In this document: piece by piece, positions 8,530 to 15,421 of the stretch
Numbering within the stretch: position 1 is the first letter of the stretch
Layout: each line of letters starts with the position of its first letter
Source of the DNA: Chloroflexota bacterium
GTDB taxonomy: Bacteria; Chloroflexota; Anaerolineae; Aggregatilineales; J027
Assembly: GCA_016234595.1 (NCBI GenBank)
Contig: JACRBG010000040.1
Coordinates: 1-44,109, forward strand
DNA length: 44,109 nucleotides
Direction of reading: 5' to 3'
The notes under the pieces: generated by a model
The model's input: the letters and a program-made list of their open reading frames with translations, nothing else
What the model was told of the DNA's origin: nothing
The model's database searches: none
Translations under genes and position numbers: made by a program

Positions 8530-9382
8530 TTTTTGACTCCTCAGTTTGGGGTTCTGAGACCACTGCATCAATCAGACCGAGAACTTTTTCGGTTTTCTGG
8601 GGATTGGCGAGGATTTTCCTCAGAGCCTTGCGTGTTTGCGGCTTTAACTCGGTAAGGTTAGGCAGCATATCTACAACATCGGCTGGATATTCCCCTTCAG
8701 CTTTTTTGGTTTCACCCAGCGAAGTACTCATTTGTATCTCGTGTACAATGACGAAACCCCCGCCACCCACTACTAGTAGCCCAATAAGGGTCGCCAAAAT
8801 GATATTGCCCCAATTGGTAGGGTGCTTGCCGAGCACAATTTCGTTGTAGCGTTCTTCGTAATCCACCGCATTGGGGTCATCCACCACAAGGCGATTATTT
8901 GCTGGTATAGAAATGCTCGTATTTGTAGTGTTTCCTGTTCCATCAGTCGTGTTGTCGGATTCAGTTGGAGAGGTTCCTTGATCTGAAGTGCCTCCGCCGC
9001 TATTTAGGTCAACCCCTAGAACACTGGCGTAAACTTGAGCGCGTTCAGTTAGATCATCCGAATGGCATAATTTGCAAGAGGCTTCGACATCTGAAAGCGG
9101 TGGAACCATACCCGTATGGGCGGCTTCCTGTTCCATTGTCTGTTGGTTACCTGCATGGCAGAGGTAACAGAAATCACCGAAGGCGTGGGATTCATGCCAA
9201 CCGGTGCCATCACTATTGACAGGGTCTTGGCTCTGGCCTTCATGGCAACTTTTACATGAAGATTCCTGCGAGCCACACTGGGCTTCCGCCGGAGAGCTAT
9301 TGAGTAAGAATTGGCTGGCCCCAATGAGAAGCAATACAAACCCACTAAAAATGAGAGTGGTCGAACATATTTTATGATGCAT
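8513..9382 (-). CDS. Secreted, membrane-anchored triheme cytochrome c
   Basis: The protein has 289 residues. A signal segment (7-27) ends near AEA; CXXCH sites follow at 43-47 (CKSCH), 72-76 (CYLCH) and 103-107 (CKLCH), with several His residues for distal ligation. Then comes a Ser/Thr/Gly/Asn-rich low-complexity linker (about 126-160) and a membrane helix (about 192-215). The cytoplasmic tail of about 70 residues ends in a helical segment rich in Lys and Glu. The AGGAGGA ribosome site at 9388-9394 is near-perfect. It is the first structural gene after the regulator, so it is likely the electron donor or acceptor of the molybdoenzyme module. The cytoplasmic tail (DMLPNLTELKPQTRKAL) has no family I recognise. 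Confidence 0.88.
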   Translation of the reverse strand: MHHKICSTTLIFSGFVLLLIGASQFLLNSSPAEAQCGSQESSCKSCHEGQSQDPVNSDGTGWHESHAFGDFCYLCHAGNQQTMEQEAAHTGMVPPLSDVEASCKLCHSDDLTERAQVYASVLGVDLNSGGGTSDQGTSPTESDNTTDGTGNTTNTSISIPANNRLVVDDPNAVDYEERYNEIVLGKHPTNWGNIILATLIGLLVVGGGGFVIVHEIQMSTSLGETKKAEGEYPADVVDMLPNLTELKPQTRKALRKILANPQKTEKVLGLIDAVVSEPQTEESKNEINH

Positions 9383-9425
9383 TCATTCCTCCTCGAGAGA
9401 AGTTTCAAGCGCATAAAGCCGAAAG

Positions 9426-9764
9426 CTAAGGTGAGGTTTTGTCGATAACGCTGGCGCGGTAGGCGATGCGGTCGCGCAAAACAGACCTTAAGATATCTAG
9501 TGCCTCGATAAGGCGCTGGTCAGCTAATTGATACTGGATACTTGTTCCCTGCCGGATAGTAGTGACCAGACCATGATCTCTTAAAACCTTCAGGTGGCGC
9601 GATGTAGACGATTGAGGAATTTGCAGTTCATTCATCAAATCTGTGACGTTGCGAGGTTTCTCATTCAAAGCATATAAAATCAGTATTCGCGTGGGTTCAA
9701 CGAATGCTGAACAAAGGTCTGCTTGCATCTGTGATATTTCGCGGGCGAGGGCTTGGGTGTCCAC
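9426..9764 (-). CDS. ArsR-family winged-helix repressor (operon regulator)
   Basis: This 112-residue ArsR/SmtB-type regulator has the winged-helix core NVTDLMNELQIPQSSTSRHLKVLRDHGLV, followed by the beta-wing. The start is a GTG at 9764 with AAGGGAA (9771-9777) eight bases upstream; an ATG nearby at 9769 is out of frame. Only one cysteine is present (Cys18), so it lacks the Cys pair used by the sulfide/persulfide sensors SqrR and BigR. Metal-binding Cys/His clusters typical of ArsR or SmtB are also missing. It heads the operon and a promoter with an inverted repeat lies directly upstream, so autoregulation is likely. The ligand is unknown. Confidence 0.9.
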   Translation of the reverse strand: MDTQALAREISQMQADLCSAFVEPTRILILYALNEKPRNVTDLMNELQIPQSSTSRHLKVLRDHGLVTTIRQGTSIQYQLADQRLIEALDILRSVLRDRIAYRASVIDKTSP

Positions 9765-9782
9765 ACATATTTCCCTTGCAAC

Positions 9783-9816
9783 ACTATATCTGGATAACCG
9801 AAGATATCAATATCCA
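9783..9816 (-). promoter_or_regulatory. Promoter and candidate operator of the sulfur operon
   Basis: On the minus strand TTGATA (9805-9810) and TATAGT (9783-9788) are separated by 16 bases, a good sigma70-like promoter. The expected start of transcription is about 10 bases before the GTG of the arsR gene. An inverted repeat TGGATA-N14-TATCCA (9791-9816) covers the -35 box and spacer, an ideal place for a repressor to block polymerase. The regulator is inferred to be the adjacent ArsR protein. Confidence 0.6.
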
Positions 9817-10008
9817 TATATTAGAGTTATGAACCGAATATCAGCAGTATAGAGTGTCATGCAGAATACGTGAAAAATGTCACAAAGTAAGTTCGGAGAT
9901 TGAATTAGATGGGATTGAGAGACGTATTTGTGGCGACGAGTGGCCCTCAAGGTGATTTTGATCCTTGTTCAATAAACCGCTATACGCCTCCCGCGAGGTT
10001 GCCAATAC

Positions 10009-10695
10009 CTACGATTCGCTCGAAGCTGCCATCTCCAAGCCACTCATCCCTGCCAAACTGCCATATACAGAGTCAGGGCTGAAGCTGCTCTCATTATCCA
10101 GTGTAAGACTCTCAAGTCCATCAATGTGATAGTACGCCTCACCAGCACAGGCCCGACAAACAGGTTCGCCATTGACGATTTTTTCGCGCTCGTTGAGAAT
10201 TTCTTCCCCGCAGTAGGTACAGTTCACCCGTATGCCGGGGCGACTGATAATCGCCTCCATCGAAATAGTGAGTTGAATAGGCTGCCAACAGAGGAGTTTG
10301 TTAGCAGGCAAGGTCTGATAAGCTGCTAACTGCGCGTGCCAGTGACTGCGGGCCGTAGGTTCTGCTTCAGCAGCATAACGGCGTGATTCAGGATGTGCCC
10401 AGACTCGAATCGCTTGGTTGGATTGTGTATCTACAAAAGTAGCCGCGACTTTGCCAAAATCCATCAAGCGAATTGTGCGGTGACCTAACCAGCAACCTGT
10501 TGCCACAGCGACACCGTCGGCAAAGCAACCATCTGTTTCCAAAAAAGTGAAAAGCCGCTTATCAGACTGGGGTAAATCCAGTTTTAGTACATCGGCGGCC
10601 AGCATACCCATACGAACACCGAGCACCTGCCGGGGACACAAATGGTTGTGTAGGGCGGCTGTTCTCGCCAAAAGCTCATCTAACGTTAACAACAT
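10009..10695 (-). CDS. FmdE-family protein with C-terminal zinc ribbon
   Basis: This 228-residue protein starts at the second of two consecutive ATG codons, because AAGG lies at suitable distance only from 10695; 10698 is the alternative. The N-terminal domain has the FmdE signature HNHLCPRQVLGVRMG and TDGCFADGVAVATGC, followed by FGKVAATF. The C-terminus has a CTYC...CRAC zinc ribbon. FmdE was named from the formylmethanofuran dehydrogenase (a molybdenum/tungsten enzyme) gene cluster; homologues in non-methanogens are of unknown function. Here it lies next to a molybdoenzyme operon, suggesting a role in cofactor delivery or maturation, but this is inference. The gene is 244 bases from the arsR promoter and could be transcribed separately. 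Confidence 0.85.
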   Translation of the reverse strand: MLLTLDELLARTAALHNHLCPRQVLGVRMGMLAADVLKLDLPQSDKRLFTFLETDGCFADGVAVATGCWLGHRTIRLMDFGKVAATFVDTQSNQAIRVWAHPESRRYAAEAEPTARSHWHAQLAAYQTLPANKLLCWQPIQLTISMEAIISRPGIRVNCTYCGEEILNEREKIVNGEPVCRACAGEAYYHIDGLESLTLDNESSFSPDSVYGSLAGMSGLEMAASSES

Positions 10696-10698
10696 CAT

Positions 10699-11058
10699 CG
10701 CCTTAGCCTAGGTTAAAGTATTCACTGTATTTTTGATGATACGTGCTAAGTGTGGTTACGATAGTGATATTCAACATCACGTCAGAGTGACAAACTGCTA
10801 TAACTAGCCGAATCATCACATCGGCAAGCTCATGATGTTGTAACACTCCTCTTGTCATCCAGAACGATTATATCAAGCCCCAATTGCGGCTCAATTCAAC
10901 ACAGCCTAGCTTCATTACAGGGCAAAATGTTTTTTGATGTGATTGCCATACTGACTAAAGGTGACTTATCTCACTCGCTTTGGTGATCTTTGTCCATTAT
11001 TTGATCTATTTATTTGTGCAAAAATTCACATATATAAATATTTACAGAGGTTAATGTA
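10699..11058. other. 360-base divergent regulatory region between the FmdE and second arsR genes
   Basis: No gene is seen. It is AT-rich toward the arsR start (TATTTATTTGTGCAAAAATTC and ATATATAAATATTT). An inverted repeat GTGAT-N7-ATCAC lies at 10765-10781 and TGTG-N8-CACA at about 11015-11030; either could be a regulator site for one of the two divergent genes. I cannot identify a convincing -35/-10 pair. No molybdenum-cofactor riboswitch pattern is recognisable by eye. Confidence 0.35.
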
Positions 11059-11418
11059 ATGGATTCACAGCTATTTCAAGAGATTGAGATGTTACACCAA
11101 CGGATTTGCCAAGCCCTTGGAGATCCTAAGCGCCTGATGATTCTCTATCTACTGAACCAGCGTCCACGTAATGTGGGTGAACTGGCCCTAGAGCTAGAAA
11201 CTCCCCAACCCACTATTTCACATCACCTAAAAATTCTGCGCGAACGCTCTCTTGTGAAAATGCGCAAAGAGGGGACTATCGCCTACTACACGCTGGCCGA
11301 TGTCCGTGTCATAGAGGCCCTCGATCTCTTACGCTCGATACTACGAGATAGCATCGCTGTACAGGCTCAATTGGCGGAGTTTAGCGCTTTGAAGGCCGAA
11401 CAGAATGATACAGAGTGA
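11059..11418 (+). CDS. Second ArsR-family winged-helix regulator
   Basis: This 119-residue protein is a paralogue of the ArsR protein encoded at 9426-9764; the two share ALDLLRSILRD/ALDILRSVLRD and the wing NVGELALELETPQPTISHHLKILRERSLV. AGAGG lies nine bases before the ATG. One cysteine (Cys17) stands at the same place as Cys18 of the paralogue, otherwise no metal site is visible. It precedes a small ORF and the secreted rhodanese gene on the same strand, so it probably controls that transcript. A shared operator with the paralogue is plausible because the DNA-reading helices are alike. The reading frame stays open for another 56 codons after its TGA stop (see the small ORF). Confidence 0.9.
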   Translation: MDSQLFQEIEMLHQRICQALGDPKRLMILYLLNQRPRNVGELALELETPQPTISHHLKILRERSLVKMRKEGTIAYYTLADVRVIEALDLLRSILRDSIAVQAQLAEFSALKAEQNDTE

Positions 11419-11589
11419 GTATTTTCCGCCCATGAAACGACCAACATAAAGGTTGTAGCAAAGCCAACGTCGTTGCCCGGTGTTGATGATCGTTTTTGGG
11501 AACATTTAATTCTGCACCTACTGAAAGCAAATCTGATGATGCTTTCTGAGGAAATTGAGTCTAGAGGCTTTAAGGAGTCAAACAGATGA
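11419..11589 (+). CDS. Small hidden ORF coupled to the rhodanese gene
   Basis: This frame is open for 56 codons directly after the arsR stop, in the same frame, and ends in TGA at 11587-11589. That stop overlaps the rhodanese ATG (ATGA at 11586-11589), the classic sign of two coupled genes. The peptide looks like protein: KVVAKPTSLPGVDDRFWEHL, then an amphipathic helix rich in Leu and Met and the end ESRGFKESNR. There is no in-frame ATG at its beginning. A TTG at 11473 would give 38 residues, and the out-of-frame ATG at 11432 would reach this frame after a one-base shift. TGA read-through from arsR (a 176-residue product) is another possibility. No family is recognised; translation is inferred, not shown. 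Confidence 0.45.
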   Translation, partial: VFSAHETTNIKVVAKPTSLPGVDDRFWEHLILHLLKANLMMLSEEIESRGFKESNR

Positions 11590-13202
11590 AGAAGTTATTT
11601 TTGCTATTCCTATTATTCTCGCTGGTCATGCCAGCTTATGTGGGGTGGGCGCAGGATGATGCCGTTCTTGCTCGCCTACAGGTATATAACGCAAGTCTCC
11701 CCCAAGGGTATGGCGTTACTACAGTCGAAGACTTCAATACACTACTAGCCGAAAAAGAATTTATGTTGCTTGATGTTCGGGAAACATCCGAATATGAAGC
11801 GGGACATATTCCCAGTTCCTTTAACATCCCCATTCGGGAACTAGGACAAAATCTTGCTCTGCTGCCCGACCTGAACGCAAATATTATGGTGATTTGCAAG
11901 GGCGGTGGACGCGCTATGTTGGCGATGACTTCTCTCAATATTCTTGGCTACAACAATGCCAGAATGCTCAAGGGTGGTTATGATGCGTGGGCCGCCGCAG
12001 AAATGCCGACGACCACAGAAGCATTCCTGCCCGAATCCGGTGTAGCACCAGAAATTGATGCACCTGTTTTGGAAGCAGTGAATACCTACCTCAGTACTCT
12101 GCCAGAGGGTTTCAGCCTCGTTGCTCCGACTGACGTAGCCGTTGAACTTACTCAAAATCCGCCTCTCTTGCTTGATGTTCGCAAGCAGGAAGAACTAGAT
12201 AAGGACGGCTATATCGAGGGTTCTCAGCACATTTGGATTAATGAGCTTATGAGCCACCTGAGTGAACTTCCAACCGACAAGAGCACCAATATTGTTGTCT
12301 ATTGTGCTAGTGGCTTCCGCGGTGGGATGACTACCGTGATGTTGGAACTCCTCGGTTACAATAATGTTCGCAATATGTCGGGTGGTTTTGGTGCATGGAA
12401 ATCCGCTGGACTACCCGTTGTTGGTGGGTTCAACCTCGATACTTATCTAAGCGACTATGTGGTTGCTCTGCCCGATTCGTTCAATGTTGTGACGGTAGAC
12501 GAATTGGCAGCAGAACTAGCCGACGCCACCGAATTGACCGTCGTTGATGTGCGTACCCCTGATGAGTATGCAGAGGGGCATATCGAAGGCGCGATCAATA
12601 TCCAACTTACCGAACTGACCCAGAATCTTGCTCTGCTGCCTAATCTTGACGAAAATATCGTGGTTGTGTGCGGCAGTGGACATCGTTCAGCTTTGGCGAT
12701 GACGGCCCTTACCTTGCTGGGCTATACCAATGTGCGCAGTTTGGGTAGTGGCATGGGCGCTTGGACAAAAGCCGAACAACCAGTTACTGACGTGCCATTC
12801 GAAGTCGAAGCCAGCACTGCACCGACATTCCTCCCAGTTGTGTTTGACAAGGTGAATGCCTTCATCACCAGCATTCCAGCAAGTTACTATACAGTCAAGC
12901 CAGTGGATTTGGGTGTTGAGATGATGAGCAACCCGCCCGTTTTGATTGATGTACGCAGTGATAGCGAATGGGCCGAGGGCTACATTGAAGGCGCGATTCA
13001 CATTCAACTACGCGACTTTATGGCGAATATAAGTCAATTGCCCCAAGACAAAACTGCTCCTATTGTCCTTTATGATAACCCGACCCATCGCAGTTCGATG
13101 GCCCTCGTCTTTTTGAAAATGATGGGCTACGAGAATGTGCGTGTTATGGGTGGTGGCATCAACGGTTGGACAGCCGCAGGGCTTCCGCTTGTTACTGAAT
13201 AG
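11586..13202 (+). CDS. Secreted tandem rhodanese with four domains
   Basis: The product has 538 residues. A cleavable signal peptide (1-22, ending GWAQ) is followed by four rhodanese-like domains, each with LDVR at its start and GW/AW near its end. The presumed sulfur-carrying cysteines are Cys104 (CKGGGRA), Cys240 (CASGFRG) and Cys362 (CGSGHRS). In domain 4 the position is Asp497 (YDNPTHR), so it cannot form a persulfide. Domains 1 and 3 resemble each other (QNLALLP), as do 2 and 4 (GYIEG and ELPTDK/QLPQDK), an A-B-A-B pattern that suggests duplication of a two-domain ancestor. The protein likely handles sulfane sulfur outside the cell or in the periplasm-like space for the respiratory system. 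AAGGAG lies eight bases before the ATG. Confidence 0.93.
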   Translation: MKKLFLLFLLFSLVMPAYVGWAQDDAVLARLQVYNASLPQGYGVTTVEDFNTLLAEKEFMLLDVRETSEYEAGHIPSSFNIPIRELGQNLALLPDLNANIMVICKGGGRAMLAMTSLNILGYNNARMLKGGYDAWAAAEMPTTTEAFLPESGVAPEIDAPVLEAVNTYLSTLPEGFSLVAPTDVAVELTQNPPLLLDVRKQEELDKDGYIEGSQHIWINELMSHLSELPTDKSTNIVVYCASGFRGGMTTVMLELLGYNNVRNMSGGFGAWKSAGLPVVGGFNLDTYLSDYVVALPDSFNVVTVDELAAELADATELTVVDVRTPDEYAEGHIEGAINIQLTELTQNLALLPNLDENIVVVCGSGHRSALAMTALTLLGYTNVRSLGSGMGAWTKAEQPVTDVPFEVEASTAPTFLPVVFDKVNAFITSIPASYYTVKPVDLGVEMMSNPPVLIDVRSDSEWAEGYIEGAIHIQLRDFMANISQLPQDKTAPIVLYDNPTHRSSMALVFLKMMGYENVRVMGGGINGWTAAGLPLVTE

Positions 13203-13323
13203 AAAACGGTGTATTCCAATGAAACTCACCTGCAACTATTGGGTGTCTACAGAGTTCCGAAGAAAAGTTAGCGGTTCTAAATTCGCTTGATAGAGCAGGT
13301 GTTTTTCCAAAACCTAAAATTTG

Positions 13324-13348
13324 AACAGCGGCGCCCAGTCGCTGTTTT
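13324..13348 (+). terminator. Rho-independent terminator after the rhodanese gene
   Basis: AACAGCG and CGCTGTT form a perfect seven-base-pair stem around a nine-base loop, followed by TTTT. It lies 120 bases after the rhodanese stop and ends the arsR - small ORF - rhodanese transcript. Confidence 0.75.
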
Positions 13349-13403
13349 GCTGTAAGGGCCATAGGGAACCAAGTGTCACCCCATTAGCAATGGCGTAGCG
13401 CCG

Positions 13404-14441
13404 CTAAATTGCCGTCAGAGGGATAACTTCGTTAGATAGACCTCCTTGCAGCCAACCTCGTTGGGGGAGTCGGGCGCAACCGCCGATGATCGCGGCCTGT
13501 CGCATCAAACGCCGCTGCTCCCAGATAGCCCGTAAATCGGATACGGTGTCAAAGGGAATACCTGTCGGAGTCAGTTGAAATGAGCAGGCTTTGACGTGTT
13601 TATCGCTGGTAATGGATAGAAAATCATCGCCTGCGCCGCAATCGCCTGTACCAAAAAGACGGGGTACATCTGGCAAGGCATCTCCCCAACAGACATCCAA
13701 TTTCAGTGTGACCTGTGAGCCTAACTTGGTATGGACTTTATTGAGGAAGGCCGAAAATTGGGCGTAATGTTCGGGTTGCAAATGCAGAGTGGGGTCGTCG
13801 CCTTTGTAACTGAGCAGCAGAAAATCGCGCACCCCCATGCTCAATAATTGCAGAAATTTCGTTTCGAGGATAGGCAGTTCAGCGGGGGTAATCAGCCAGT
13901 TGATGCCAAAACGGGCCTGACAGAGGGTGAGCAATTGGAGGGTATCGGCCCAATGGTTATCTTCATAAATCGAGACGCGGATTTGCCCATATTTTCCGGC
14001 GACGGCCTGCAAAAAATCCTCGGTTAGCAGCGTGCCGTTGGTGGTGAAATTGAGGCAGAGGCGGGTGGTGGCGTGGAGTTCGTTGATGAACTCGGCCCAA
14101 TTGGGAAAGAGCATCGGTTCGCCGCCGCCAAAAGCCACCTCTAACACGCCCCATTCGTCAATCTCGTGGCAGAATTGGAGCAGGGTGTCATGACGCCACA
14201 GGCTGCGCGATTCGAGGTCGCGGTAGCAAAATGAGCAGGTCATGTTGCAGGCGTTGGTGATGGCGATGAGCAGGGTGCGCGGGGCAAGGCGGGTGAGATG
14301 GGCAGTTTCCTCGCCTTCCAGCAGTACATTGAGGCCCGTGTCGCGTTCAAAGAGGAGCATTTTGCCGTCGAGGGGGTGGGCCTGCCAGTTGAGGTCGCGT
14401 AAGGGCGGGGGGAGGTATGTTTTGAAACCACTATTTTGCAT
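13404..14441 (-). CDS. Radical SAM protein
   Basis: The start at ATG 14441 is chosen because AGAGGA stands nine bases upstream and the longer frame from 14501 overlaps the neighbour gene by 47 bases. It gives 345 residues. The cluster motif CNMTCSFC (Cys65, Cys69, Cys72; CX3CX2C) and FGGGEP, about 35 residues later, identify radical S-adenosylmethionine chemistry. Further cysteines near the C-terminus (CWGD, GDCGAG, KACSF, GGCAR) could bind an extra iron-sulfur cluster, as in SPASM/twitch proteins that modify peptides. It is the last gene of an operon with an unknown protein and an alcohol dehydrogenase-like gene. A substrate cannot be assigned; the neighbouring unknown protein is a candidate partner. 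Confidence 0.85.
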   Translation of the reverse strand: MQNSGFKTYLPPPLRDLNWQAHPLDGKMLLFERDTGLNVLLEGEETAHLTRLAPRTLLIAITNACNMTCSFCYRDLESRSLWRHDTLLQFCHEIDEWGVLEVAFGGGEPMLFPNWAEFINELHATTRLCLNFTTNGTLLTEDFLQAVAGKYGQIRVSIYEDNHWADTLQLLTLCQARFGINWLITPAELPILETKFLQLLSMGVRDFLLLSYKGDDPTLHLQPEHYAQFSAFLNKVHTKLGSQVTLKLDVCWGDALPDVPRLFGTGDCGAGDDFLSITSDKHVKACSFQLTPTGIPFDTVSDLRAIWEQRRLMRQAAIIGGCARLPQRGWLQGGLSNEVIPLTAI

Positions 14442-14454
14442 TGTCTGTGTCCTC

Positions 14455-15402
14455 TTAGCGCAATTTCTCCACGATAGTGTAATGGAGGGTGTGACAGCCA
14501 TTGTCTTTCAGCCATGCGAAGAATGCCGGGATCCCTTGTAGCCCTATCCCAAAATATGCCTCTACAATCTCTAATTTCTGCTCATTTAAGAGTATTTCCT
14601 TCGCACCCATATAACCTGCTGAAAAACGTGCACCCACAATCAGCATTTTTTCGTCGTCTGTAAGGGCAGGCAATCGTTCAAGCATTTGCTCTAGAAGTTT
14701 GGAATATTGGACTCTGTATTTAATGGCTTCTTCGCTCTGAAAATCATGCTCATTCATTTTGTTACGCAAAGATTCGTTTTCACGAAAGTAACGTAATTCG
14801 GCTTTTTCTCGATCCGAATAAATTTGATCTAAACGTTCGAGTTCATCTATGTTGGGTTGCTTCTCGCCTCTAATGTACCCAATCCAAGGAATAGGGTTTT
14901 TATGAAGGAATTCTTTTTTAGCAGCAAGATAGTCTCTGATAATTTTAAGGACTTTATCGGCGGCATCGGAATTTAAGAAATGGCATGTGATATTCACCAT
15001 GATTGACGTATTGCCCAATCCGCTTTCCGCACTGACTTTTGCCCCCAATTTAAGCAATATCTCATCAAACGGTTCTTGACCAGCCCATGTTTCACCTTCC
15101 CCTAGAATGACATAGTTCTCAAATGTTTTTATAGCATTGAGCGATCTCTCAGATTCCAGCCATTCATGATGATTTAGCCACTCAACTCCCCATTGTTGCC
15201 CAACCTCTATTTCAATCGGGGTTGCTTCAAATGATTCCCAAATTTCTTCGGCCCGTGCCATACGCCATTCAATGATAGGTTTTAATGATTGACGTAATTG
15301 CTCGGCAGCGTTTTGGGCGGCTTCTACCGATTCGAATTCACCGACCACCGTGAAGCTGTTGCTATGGTTGCTTGCGAACTGCTGCCAAATGGAGATACGC
15401 AC
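14455..15402 (-). CDS. Unknown protein preceding the radical SAM gene
   Basis: The GTG start at 15402 has AAGGG eleven bases upstream. The 315-residue product is acidic and soluble, with no signal or membrane helix. The N-terminus (RISIWQQFASNHSNSFTVVG) and a segment near 35-95 (SLKPIIEWRMARAEEIWESF) are followed by a long helical, charged middle (about 180-255). I do not recognise a family. From memory, similar N-termini occur in uncharacterised Chloroflexota proteins, but I cannot confirm that here. It lies between a zinc-type dehydrogenase-like gene and a radical SAM gene, 13 bases from the latter's start, so a joint function is likely. Confidence 0.7.
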   Translation of the reverse strand: MRISIWQQFASNHSNSFTVVGEFESVEAAQNAAEQLRQSLKPIIEWRMARAEEIWESFEATPIEIEVGQQWGVEWLNHHEWLESERSLNAIKTFENYVILGEGETWAGQEPFDEILLKLGAKVSAESGLGNTSIMVNITCHFLNSDAADKVLKIIRDYLAAKKEFLHKNPIPWIGYIRGEKQPNIDELERLDQIYSDREKAELRYFRENESLRNKMNEHDFQSEEAIKYRVQYSKLLEQMLERLPALTDDEKMLIVGARFSAGYMGAKEILLNEQKLEIVEAYFGIGLQGIPAFFAWLKDNGCHTLHYTIVEKLR

Positions 15403-15421
15403 GTTGAAAAAATCCCTTCGA

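Noticed and set aside
445-9382. Alternative complex III (ActABCDEF)
   Set aside because: The molybdenum subunit is separate with a Cys ligand candidate and Tat signal, and cytochrome b plus Rieske are present, which ACIII lacks.
11416-11418. Selenocysteine at the arsR TGA
   Set aside because: No SECIS-like hairpin recognised after the codon, and arsR is complete at this stop; kept only as a remote option in the small-ORF finding.
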